Shown here: positions 1 to 7,824 of the stretch, one piece after another
Numbering within the stretch: the first letter of the stretch is position 1
How the letters are laid out: each line of letters begins with the position of its first letter
Assembly: GCA_018266395.1 (NCBI GenBank)
Contig: JAFEAM010000001.1
Location: 1 to 64,000, forward strand
Length of the DNA: 64,000 nt
DNA from: Bacteroidota bacterium
Lineage (GTDB): Bacteria > Bacteroidota > Bacteroidia > Cytophagales > Cyclobacteriaceae
Direction: 5' to 3'
Notes under the pieces: model-generated
The model's database searches: none
What the model saw: only the letters and a program-made list of their open reading frames with translations
What the model was told of the DNA's origin: nothing
Made by a program: the position numbers and the translations under genes

Positions 1-1
1 G

Positions 2-940
2 TCACAAGGCACCGTAACTCCCAACAGCCAGGAAATCACATACGCAGAAAAAACAGGCAGGAAATCGATCGGACACCTTATTGAAGAAGCCTCCAAACAG
101 AGAAGAGTGTATGATACCCCTGACAAGGGAATCCTCTGGGGATGGGAGGTTTCAGCTTATGTGTTGACCAAAGCAATAGCTGCAGGTGTCATTTTGGTTC
201 CCTTCATCGCATTGCTCTTTGGAATTACCGGATCATGGCTGGCCTCGAGCGCCATATTTTCACTCATTTTCCTGGCAGCTACCGGCGCACTCCTTATTAA
301 AGATTTGGATCAGCCGGGTCGCTTTCTTTATGTGCTCTTCAGGCCTCAATGGAAATCATGGCTGGCGAAAGGAGGATATGCCATAACACTATTTGGCGGA
401 TTGACTTCCGTGTGGCTCGCATCTCTTTATCTGTTCTCCGGTACATCCCTCTTATGGCACAGCCTGTCGGCTGCCGCTGCCGTGCTGGTGGCAGTCTATA
501 CGGCCTTTCTTTTCGCGCAAGCAAAAGGACGGGACTTCTGGCAGAGTCCGCTCCTCGTGCTGCACATGCTGGTTCATGCCTTCATGGCAGGCGCCGCGCT
601 ATTTATTGTCTTTGCTGTATTTGCCGAAAGCAATAACCAATGGGAATCATTTCTCGTCCTCATACTCCGCATTTCAGTGCTGATCAACTTGATGCTGATG
701 GGGATTGAATTGACTGTCACGCATCCAACGGATGATGCCAAAAGAACCGTAGAGATGATTGTAAGGGGACGATATCAGAAAATGTTCTGGCTGGGAGCCA
801 TCCTCGCCGGAAATCTGCTCCCGCTGGTCATGACATGGATTGCTCCTCTTGCGCCAATGGCCGGCTTGCTGACACTGGCCGGCATTTACATGACCGAGCG
901 CATTTGGGTGGAAGCTCCACAAAGGATTCCGCTGACTTAA
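2..940 (+). CDS. NrfD/PsrC-type membrane subunit of a molybdopterin oxidoreductase (5' partial)
   Basis: Polytopic membrane subunit that would anchor a molybdoenzyme and pass electrons between its iron-sulfur subunit and the quinone pool. About eight hydrophobic segments are visible, beginning with the family-typical WGWEVSAYVLTKAIAAG stretch; the charged C-terminus follows the last one. A GTG at 107 could start a protein of normal NrfD length, but the frame stays open to the window edge and adds at least 35 hydrophilic residues ending in a Lys/Arg-rich run just before the VYDTP motif. The gene may therefore begin upstream, possibly as an NrfD fused to, or derived from, a 4Fe-4S subunit; no cysteine cluster lies inside the window. 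It is followed after 16 bases by the molybdopterin subunit, so the two are almost certainly cotranscribed. Family assignment is firm; the substrate is inferred from neighbours. Confidence 0.85.
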   Translation, partial: SQGTVTPNSQEITYAEKTGRKSIGHLIEEASKQRRVYDTPDKGILWGWEVSAYVLTKAIAAGVILVPFIALLFGITGSWLASSAIFSLIFLAATGALLIKDLDQPGRFLYVLFRPQWKSWLAKGGYAITLFGGLTSVWLASLYLFSGTSLLWHSLSAAAAVLVAVYTAFLFAQAKGRDFWQSPLLVLHMLVHAFMAGAALFIVFAVFAESNNQWESFLVLILRISVLINLMLMGIELTVTHPTDDAKRTVEMIVRGRYQKMFWLGAILAGNLLPLVMTWIAPLAPMAGLLTLAGIYMTERIWVEAPQRIPLT

Positions 941-956
941 TGATTGACCTCATTGC

Positions 957-3821
957 ATGAAAAGCACAACTCACCATCATCAACCATCTGTCATCGAGAG
1001 ACTCGCTGAAAAGATCGGGTTAATTCCGGATTTGCATAAAAACGAGACCATGCTGGATCGGATTACTGAACCAGGCAAACTCGAACGTTATCCGCCTCCG
1101 GAAAAATGGGACAACTGGCAGGAATATGAAGCCAAGGGTTGGGCCAGGAAGGAAAAGAAGACCTATACCATCGTTCCGACCACATGCTTTAACTGCGAAT
1201 CGGCGTGCGGCATGTTGGCCTATATTGATCAGTCATCAGGGCAGGTAAGGAAATTCGAGGGCAATCCTTATCACCCTGCCAGCCGGGGAAGGAACTGCGC
1301 GAAAGGGCCAGCTACAATCAATCAGATCACCGACCCTGAAAGAATTTTGTATCCGCTCAGGAGGAAAGGCAACCGCGGTGAAGGTCAGTGGGAGCGCGTA
1401 TCATGGGACCATGTATTGGATGACATAGCAGGCAGGATCAGAAAGGCCCTGCAGGAAAAGAGACATAATGAAGTGGTGTATCATGTAGGCCGGCCAGGAC
1501 ACGAGGGATACATGGACCGAGTGCTGAAGGCCTGGGGTGTGGACGGCCACAACAGTCATACAAATGTCTGCTCATCCGGAGCGCGGTTCGGTTACAACCT
1601 GTGGCACGGATATGACCGACCTTCGCCGGACCATGCCAATGCGAGTTTCATACTTCTGATCAGCGCACATCTTGAGTCAGGACATTATTTCAATCCTCAT
1701 GCCCAGCGGATCATTGAAGGGATGATGGCTGGTGCCAAACTTGCGGTAATGGACCCGCGCCTTTCCAACACGGCCAGCATGGCAAACTACTGGATGCCCT
1801 CTTATCCCGGATCAGAGGCAGCTGTTCTGCTCGCCATGGCCAGGGTTATCATTGACGAAGGGCTGTATGACCGTTCTTTTGTGAAAGACTGGGTCAACTG
1901 GAAGGACTTCCTCAAAAATCAGCACAAGGATTCACCTGTGACTTTTGAAGCCTTCATCGATAAGCTCAAAGAGGTCTACGCAGAGTACACCCCTGAATTC
2001 GCCGAAAAGGAAAGTGGTGTGAAGGCCGAGATGGTCGTGAAAGTGGCGCGGGAAATCGGAAAGGCGGGCAAGCGGTTTGCATCACATAACTGGCGAAGCG
2101 CAGGTTCCGGAAATCTTGGAGGATGGGCTGTTGCGCGCTGTCTTCATTTTCTCAATGTGCTTACCGGTAGCGTAGGAACTGAGGGCGGTACCTCGCCAAG
2201 TGCATGGAACAAATTCAAGCCCAACTTCTTTGACAATCCGCCGGCACAGAAATTCTGGAATGAACTTCACTTTCCGAGGGAATATCCCCTGTCATTCTTT
2301 GAAATGAGTTTCCTGTTGCCCCATCTGCTGAAGGATGGCAGGGGCAAGCTCGATGTTTACTTCACAAGGGTATTCAATCCCGTCTGGACTTACCCTGACG
2401 GTTTCTCCTGGATTGAAGCCCTCACCGATCAATCCAAGATTGGTTTGCATGCTGCCCTTACACCGACATGGAATGAAACGGCCTACTACGCAGATTATGT
2501 TCTGCCCATGGGTCATGCATCCGAACGTCATGACATCAACAGTTATGAAACGCATAGCGGTGTCTGGATCGCCTTCAGGCAGCCCGTGCTGAGAGAGGCC
2601 GCCAGGAGACAAGGAAAAAAATTCACTTTTACTTACGAAGTAAATCCCGGTGAAGTTTGGGAAGAAGATGAATTCTGGATCGAACTCTCCTGGCGCATAG
2701 ACCCGGACGGTTCATTGGGAATCAAGGAACATTTCATGTCCCCTTACCGGAAAGGTGAAAAGATTACCGTCGACGAGTACTATCAGTACATTTTTGAACA
2801 TACCGCCGGGTTGAAAGAAAAGGCATCCAGCGAGGGGCTCACTCCACTGGATTACATGAGAAAGTATGGCGCGTTTGAAGTGGAGAAATCATCCTATAAC
2901 AAGCACCTTACTGCATTGACCCAGCGTGATCTGGCAGGAGCCACGGTAGATCCGGACAGCGGGATCATCCGCCGGAACGGGAAGGAAGTCGGGGTCTCCA
3001 TTAACGGAGAAAACTTTGTGGGATTCCCTACACCTTCGCGAAAGCAGGAGTTCTATTCCCACACCATGGTGGACTGGAAGTGGCCTGAGTACACCATCCC
3101 AACCTACATCAAGAGTCATGTGCATCCCGAAGTGATCGACAAGTCAAAGGGTGAGTTCCCTTTGGTGCCCACTTTCAGGCTGCCGGTATTAATTCACTCC
3201 CGCTCCGGGAATGCAAAATGGCTTGCTGAAATCGCCAACCGCAATCCCATCTGGATTCACACCTCAGATGCAAAGCAGTTCGGACTAAAGAGCGGAGACC
3301 TGGTAAGGCTCACAACCGACATCGGTTACTTTGTAGACAAAGTGTGGGTGACAGAGTCCATCAAACCAGGAATCCTGGCATGCTCGCATCACATTGGCCG
3401 CTGGCGCCGTCCGCAGGATTCAGGAAATCGCTGGGCCACCGAAACCGTTTCTATAGAAAATGATGGCAGTGGCAAGTGGACGATGCGAAAGATGGAGGGC
3501 ATACGACCCTTCAAAAGCAGCGACAAGGATTCGGCGAGGATCTTCTGGAGTGATGGCGGCGTTCATCAGAACATCACCCATGCGGTCCATCCTGATCCCA
3601 TCAGCGGAATGCACTGCTGGCATCAAAAAGTGAAACTGGAAAAAGCCCAACCAAACGATAAGTATGGTGACATTTCCGTTGATACCAATAAGTCATTCCA
3701 GATCTTTAAGGACTGGCTGGCCAAAACCAGACCTGCTCCGGGTCCCGATGGCCTGAGAAGACCCCTCTGGTTTCCACGTGCTCTTCGCCCGGTCGATGAA
3801 ACGTACTATATTGAGAAATAG
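957..3821 (+). CDS. Molybdopterin oxidoreductase catalytic subunit, DMSO reductase family (sulfite/polysulfide/thiosulfate type)
   Basis: Large catalytic subunit carrying a molybdenum bis-MGD cofactor. A 4Fe-4S site is visible as Cys77-x2-Cys80-x3-Cys84 with Cys114 in GRNCAKG. Cys205 in NVCSSGA is the likely Mo ligand, and a GFPTPSRKQEFYS stretch near residue 685 is the family's usual entry to the C-terminal molybdopterin-dinucleotide-binding domain. At 954 residues it has normal length for the group. There is no twin-arginine or Sec signal: the N-terminus is hydrophilic and His-rich, so the enzyme probably faces the cytoplasm. With an NrfD subunit upstream, a sulfate permease downstream and SoxB nearby, the best guess is a cytoplasmic sulfite dehydrogenase like SoeABC, or a polysulfide or thiosulfate oxidoreductase. 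The family call is secure; the substrate is inferred. Confidence 0.85.
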   Translation: MKSTTHHHQPSVIERLAEKIGLIPDLHKNETMLDRITEPGKLERYPPPEKWDNWQEYEAKGWARKEKKTYTIVPTTCFNCESACGMLAYIDQSSGQVRKFEGNPYHPASRGRNCAKGPATINQITDPERILYPLRRKGNRGEGQWERVSWDHVLDDIAGRIRKALQEKRHNEVVYHVGRPGHEGYMDRVLKAWGVDGHNSHTNVCSSGARFGYNLWHGYDRPSPDHANASFILLISAHLESGHYFNPHAQRIIEGMMAGAKLAVMDPRLSNTASMANYWMPSYPGSEAAVLLAMARVIIDEGLYDRSFVKDWVNWKDFLKNQHKDSPVTFEAFIDKLKEVYAEYTPEFAEKESGVKAEMVVKVAREIGKAGKRFASHNWRSAGSGNLGGWAVARCLHFLNVLTGSVGTEGGTSPSAWNKFKPNFFDNPPAQKFWNELHFPREYPLSFFEMSFLLPHLLKDGRGKLDVYFTRVFNPVWTYPDGFSWIEALTDQSKIGLHAALTPTWNETAYYADYVLPMGHASERHDINSYETHSGVWIAFRQPVLREAARRQGKKFTFTYEVNPGEVWEEDEFWIELSWRIDPDGSLGIKEHFMSPYRKGEKITVDEYYQYIFEHTAGLKEKASSEGLTPLDYMRKYGAFEVEKSSYNKHLTALTQRDLAGATVDPDSGIIRRNGKEVGVSINGENFVGFPTPSRKQEFYSHTMVDWKWPEYTIPTYIKSHVHPEVIDKSKGEFPLVPTFRLPVLIHSRSGNAKWLAEIANRNPIWIHTSDAKQFGLKSGDLVRLTTDIGYFVDKVWVTESIKPGILACSHHIGRWRRPQDSGNRWATETVSIENDGSGKWTMRKMEGIRPFKSSDKDSARIFWSDGGVHQNITHAVHPDPISGMHCWHQKVKLEKAQPNDKYGDISVDTNKSFQIFKDWLAKTRPAPGPDGLRRPLWFPRALRPVDETYYIEK

Positions 3822-3839
3822 CACTGACTGAGGTATGGT

Positions 3840-5567
3840 GTGAGTACCCTGACTACACGCAAAGTATTTCCTTTCCTGCAATGGCTGCCCCTTGTTAACA
3901 GAGTCACGCTGCGATTTGATTTTCTCGCGGGACTCACAGGCGCTGTTGTAGTCCTTCCGCAAGGAGTTGCCTTCGCCATGATTGCAGGTCTGCCTCCTGT
4001 GTATGGCCTCTACACCGCTATGGTGACGCCAGTGGTGGCCGCATTGTTTGGTTCATCCTATCACCTGGTTTCAGGGCCAACCACCACCACTTCCATAGCT
4101 GTATTCGCAGCCGTAAGTACGCTCGCCATTCCGGGAACCGATTCGTTTGTGACTACAGCTCTAGGATTGACCATGATTGTGGGTCTTATTCAATTCTCCA
4201 TGGGGATCGCGCGTCTCGGCTCATTGGTGAATTTTGTATCCCGGTCAGTTATTACCGGTTATACTGCCGGCGCAGCAATATTGATTGTAACCAATCAGAT
4301 CAAGCACCTTACAGGTTTGTCGGTGCCTGCAGGCGCTACCTTCATACAATCCTGGTCTTACACCTTCACACACGGACAGGAAATCAACCTCACAACCGTC
4401 ACCCTTGGCTTCGGGACAATTTTAGCAGCAGTCCTGATAAAGAAACTGAAATGGTCCCTGCCTTACTTTCTTATCGCCATGATATTGAGTGCTGTGGCTG
4501 GAAGCTTGCTGCCGAATGCGATCCCCATGGTCGGGGAAATTCCGTCCGGATTGCCTGCTTTCAGGATACCCGGGCTTTCTTATGAAACCGTCACCTCCAT
4601 GGTGCCAGCCGCATTTGCCGTTGCCATGCTGGGGCTGATCGAAGTCACTTCCATCTCCAGGAGTATCGCCATCCTTTCCAAGCAGCGGCTTGACAGCAAC
4701 CAGGAGTTCATTGGGCTTGGGTTGTCCAACATAGTGGGCGGAATGTTCTCCTGTTATGCAGGATCCGGGTCTTTCACCCGCTCGGGACTCAACTATACGG
4801 CAGGTGCCAGGACTCCGATGGCAGCAATTTTTGCTTCGATACTGGTCATGGCCATCATGATGTTTGTGGGACCCTTTGCAGCCTATCTTCCAATGGCCAC
4901 CATGGGCGGCATCATCATGCTGGTTGCATACCAGCTCATCGACTTTCACTACATCCTGCACTTAACACAAACCAGTCGGTCGGACGCAATAGTCCTGATC
5001 GTCACGTTTATCTCGACGCTGTTCCTGGGCCTTGTATTTGCCATCTTCTCTGGCATTATTCTGTCGTTGTACTTCTATCTGAGAAAAACCTCCAAGCCGA
5101 AAATTGTTGCGTTGGCCCCGCACACCATTAATGGAAAGAGAAAACTGCTGAACACGTCCGTGCATGGTCAGGCCACTTGTCCGCAACTTGAAATTATCCG
5201 GATTGATGAATCCCTGTTTTTCGGATCTGTGGAGAATATCCGTTCTTTTCTTCATGATCTCAGTGCCGTAAAGAAGCATATCCTGATAGCTGGCAGCGGA
5301 ATAAATTTCATTGATTCATCCGGAGCAGAGCTCCTTCTGTCAGAGTCAGAAAGGCTGAAGTCCATCGGCGGTGGTCTTTATTATTGCCGGCTGAAAAAGC
5401 CGGTGCGGGATTTTCTCGACAAGGGATTTAAGGAAAGACTTGGGAGTGAAAATTTCTTTCTCAATGAACAAGAGGCCATTGCGGCCATATTCCTTAAACT
5501 GGATAAGGGGATTTGTGCATCCTGCCAGGTAAGAGTATTCCACGAATGTCAATCCCCACGTTCATGA
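3840..5567 (+). CDS. SulP family sulfate permease with C-terminal STAS domain
   Basis: Anion transporter of the SulP/SLC26 family in the inner membrane. The N-terminal 400 residues hold 11-12 hydrophobic segments, starting with the family signature around LPQGVAFAMIAGLPPVYGLY. The C-terminal part, about residues 440-560, is a STAS domain with the FIDSSGAELL core. It ends in a cysteine tail (C-x2-C-x7-C before the last few residues) that I recall in other SulP proteins. The start is a GTG with GAGG about seven bases upstream; an ATG five bases earlier is out of frame and stops at once. It follows the molybdopterin subunit by 18 bases. In this context it could export sulfate made by sulfur oxidation, but direction cannot be read from sequence and assimilatory uptake is possible. 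Confidence 0.88.
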   Translation: MSTLTTRKVFPFLQWLPLVNRVTLRFDFLAGLTGAVVVLPQGVAFAMIAGLPPVYGLYTAMVTPVVAALFGSSYHLVSGPTTTTSIAVFAAVSTLAIPGTDSFVTTALGLTMIVGLIQFSMGIARLGSLVNFVSRSVITGYTAGAAILIVTNQIKHLTGLSVPAGATFIQSWSYTFTHGQEINLTTVTLGFGTILAAVLIKKLKWSLPYFLIAMILSAVAGSLLPNAIPMVGEIPSGLPAFRIPGLSYETVTSMVPAAFAVAMLGLIEVTSISRSIAILSKQRLDSNQEFIGLGLSNIVGGMFSCYAGSGSFTRSGLNYTAGARTPMAAIFASILVMAIMMFVGPFAAYLPMATMGGIIMLVAYQLIDFHYILHLTQTSRSDAIVLIVTFISTLFLGLVFAIFSGIILSLYFYLRKTSKPKIVALAPHTINGKRKLLNTSVHGQATCPQLEIIRIDESLFFGSVENIRSFLHDLSAVKKHILIAGSGINFIDSSGAELLLSESERLKSIGGGLYYCRLKKPVRDFLDKGFKERLGSENFFLNEQEAIAAIFLKLDKGICASCQVRVFHECQSPRS

Positions 5568-5881
5568 TGCCCGAACCCGTTTTGTTCAGCGCCCGCGCAA
5601 TCGAAGAAGTGAAGAAGATTATGGATGCGCAAAGCCTGTCGCCTGACTACGCACTAAGGGTTGCGGTGGGCGGAGGCGGATGCAGCGGCGGTGCGGAACC
5701 GATTCTGGGGTTCGACAAAAAGAAACCAGCAGATCTTGAATATTTCATCAACGGTGTGCGAATCCTCATCGACAAGAAACATTTGCTTCACCTGGCCGGC
5801 AAGCAGGTGGAGTTTTATGAAGTCGATGATCTGAGCGGGTTTCATTTTACGGATGCACCTACCGGCAATGAACAACGATAA
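5564..5881 (+). CDS. IscA/HesB-like protein lacking the C-terminal cysteines
   Basis: Small protein of the A-type iron-sulfur carrier (HesB/IscA) fold. Taking the ATG at 5564, which overlaps the SulP stop as ATGA, gives 105 residues beginning MMPEPVLFSARAIEEV, close to an ordinary IscA N-terminus. The first family cysteine is present in GGGGCSGG (Cys40). The C-terminal Cys-x-Cys that would complete the cluster site is absent, and the matching region reads DDLSGFHFTD. It therefore has one cysteine in total and cannot bind iron-sulfur in the usual IscA way. An upstream in-frame ATG at 5546 is possible but lacks the coupling. Its place as last gene of the sulfur-oxidation operon suggests an accessory role, which is inference. 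Confidence 0.75.
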   Translation: MMPEPVLFSARAIEEVKKIMDAQSLSPDYALRVAVGGGGCSGGAEPILGFDKKKPADLEYFINGVRILIDKKHLLHLAGKQVEFYEVDDLSGFHFTDAPTGNEQR

Positions 5882-5887
5882 GCTGCA

Positions 5888-7681
5888 TCACCGGAATTCA
5901 TAACCGTAGCCGGACAGCTGGGTAAGAAGGTCTTCAGGGGCATCCGTTGCTGTGATTCTTCCTTCCATCACCGGACTAATAGGTGAGAATTGTGCGAGGT
6001 ATTCCCGGATAACAGAATGAAGTGTGGCGCCTAACTTCTTCGGTGACCCGACATCGTTCACGCGGCATAATGTAGTGTCCGGATCACCCTCCCGCTCGCA
6101 GGCGACAAAGGTGTACGACTTCTTCCGGTCGATGGGCTGGCCTTTAATCTTTATCCAATTTATGCGCTTCCCATCTTCAGCATTGACCGTGATGTTGACT
6201 TCCATGCCCTTGAACCTGACCACCCATCCACCAAACCGCTTGGCGGGATCTTTTGCAAATGCGTTGGTCAATTCTTTTTCAAGCCAGGTCCACAATTGTT
6301 GTCCCGTAACGGTGCCCTGCTTTGCTTCACTATCGACGGGCAGCATGGACCAAAGGTAATCTGCCGTTATCTCTGCCGAACCGGAATGGCCAGGTACGAG
6401 AGGCGGGCAAAACCGAAAGCCGTTGCTCAAGGCCACATCGGGTGAATACTTCCACATGATCGCGTCGGTGATGAAGTTGTCCATGGGGGTCTCCAGGACA
6501 TAGTAACGGAGCAGCGGCGTTTTCGTGACACCGATTACTTTGTCCAGTTCTGAGCGGAAAGGACTCCGGGCTTCTTCGACCATTTTCTTCAATTCAGGAT
6601 CTTCCGGATAGGTTTCAGGATCCACCTCCAGGAGTTGGTAAGACTGGTCTTTGATCTCCCCTTTCTCAACCACGAAATCCAATTTTCCAATAAAGGATCC
6701 AAATGCCCCGGGTTCAGTAACCCTGGCATGCAAACCCTGTATGGGCGTCCTGATTCTTTCGTGAGTATCTGCTCCGAGAATGTAGTCCACTCCTTTGGCA
6801 TAGGGCGAGTTGGCCAGCGCCACCTGCTGGGTCAATCCAAGATGGGTGACCAGAATGACAAGATTGCACTTTTCGTATTCTCGGAGCAGGCGTACATACC
6901 GCTCCAGATTTTCTTCGGGCTTCGCAAACCGTATGCCTTCACTGTAGGCCGGCGATTGCCGGATGGGTGTCAGGGGATCATTATAGCCTATGAATCCGAT
7001 TTTGAAGTTTCCAAAATGTCGAACCTGATAGGGTGGGAAGATCAATTCACCGTTGGAGGCATCACGGGTGTCGTGAAACATGTTGGCGCAAGTCTTGTTT
7101 GCGGTATAGCCGAACAGGTCTCTCATCATCATCTCCTTCCCATACACGACCTCCCAGTTGCCTGGCAACATCAGGTCATAACCGATATTGTTCATCAGCG
7201 GTACTATGGCCTGGCCCTTTGTCAGTGCCGCCACTCCCCCGCCCTGAAAACAGTCACCGCCGTCAATGAGCATGGAACGCTCCGGGTTTTGACGTCGCAG
7301 GACATTCACCATGCTCTTGAGCGTTGCAAGACCTCCTCTTTTCCTGTACACCGCCTTCCCTTTCTCCACAAAGAACTCGTCGTGCGTTAACAACTGGGCA
7401 TGGATGTCGGCGGTGTGCAGCAGGCTGATGACTGTTGCCTTCCCATCCTGAATTGCCTTGTTGTGCATGATTTCCCTGTTCCTTGCCGCACCGTCCTCCG
7501 CCAGAAGGGCTGAGGCTGCGAGAGGAGACAGCAAGGAAGCCCCGATTACACCGAATCCTTTCCTAAGGAAATCGCGACGACTGTCATGGGCCATTGAAAT
7601 ATGATCATGCCTGCTCTCTTGAGAAAGGTTCCCTGGCAGGTGGCATCCACAATGACTGTCAGCACAATGATCTTTTTCCAC
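5888..7681 (-). CDS. soxB: SoxB-like thiosulfohydrolase, Tat-exported (calcineurin/5'-nucleotidase fold)
   Basis: SoxB hydrolytically releases sulfate from the sulfur carrier SoxYZ in the periplasm and needs a dimanganese centre. Expected ligand positions are visible: Asp92 and His94 in TADIHAQL, Asp143 in DGGDCFQG, Asn175 in GNWE, His280 in VTHLG and His307 in ADTHE. The 5'-nucleotidase fold normally has GNHE at 174-177; the Trp here, the TADIHAQL motif and the Tat signal favour SoxB over a UshA-type nucleotidase. The twin-arginine motif SRRDFLRKG (34-42) is followed by a hydrophobic stretch. The longest reading starts with GTG and adds 29 Cys/His-rich residues before ATG 7594, either of which could be the start; neither has a good ribosome site. 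It converges with the IscA-like gene, six bases apart. No other sox gene is in the window. Confidence 0.78.
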   Translation of the reverse strand: MEKDHCADSHCGCHLPGNLSQESRHDHISMAHDSRRDFLRKGFGVIGASLLSPLAASALLAEDGAARNREIMHNKAIQDGKATVISLLHTADIHAQLLTHDEFFVEKGKAVYRKRGGLATLKSMVNVLRRQNPERSMLIDGGDCFQGGGVAALTKGQAIVPLMNNIGYDLMLPGNWEVVYGKEMMMRDLFGYTANKTCANMFHDTRDASNGELIFPPYQVRHFGNFKIGFIGYNDPLTPIRQSPAYSEGIRFAKPEENLERYVRLLREYEKCNLVILVTHLGLTQQVALANSPYAKGVDYILGADTHERIRTPIQGLHARVTEPGAFGSFIGKLDFVVEKGEIKDQSYQLLEVDPETYPEDPELKKMVEEARSPFRSELDKVIGVTKTPLLRYYVLETPMDNFITDAIMWKYSPDVALSNGFRFCPPLVPGHSGSAEITADYLWSMLPVDSEAKQGTVTGQQLWTWLEKELTNAFAKDPAKRFGGWVVRFKGMEVNITVNAEDGKRINWIKIKGQPIDRKKSYTFVACEREGDPDTTLCRVNDVGSPKKLGATLHSVIREYLAQFSPISPVMEGRITATDAPEDLLTQLSGYGYEFR

Positions 7682-7802
7682 GGATGATCTTCAATTATTC
7701 GGCAATAAAAATCATTGTCCCCTTTCTTTTACCAAGAATATGGAATTTCGTACAATTTTTTCCTGGGTGATCGTTCTGGGCAAGCCGGTTTAATTATTGC
7801 TT

Positions 7803-7810
7803 TAACTTTG
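7803..7810 (+). promoter_or_regulatory. Bacteroidota -7 promoter box TAACTTTG
   Basis: Exact match to the Bacteroidota sigma-A -7 consensus TAnnTTTG, 14 bases before the ATG of the AsmA-like gene, in the divergent spacer with soxB. No clear -33 element is visible. Confidence 0.6.
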
Positions 7811-7824
7811 CCAGCGTTTAGCCC

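Noticed and set aside
4422-4961. 179-codon open frame on the - strand inside the SulP gene
   Set aside because: Composition rich in His, Gln and Gly as expected from the reverse of a membrane protein gene; no supporting motif.
5888-7681. Reading the SoxB-like protein as a UshA-type 5'-nucleotidase
   Set aside because: TADIHAQL, GNWE instead of GNHE, the Tat signal and the sulfur-gene context fit SoxB better, though the fold is shared and full certainty needs phylogeny.
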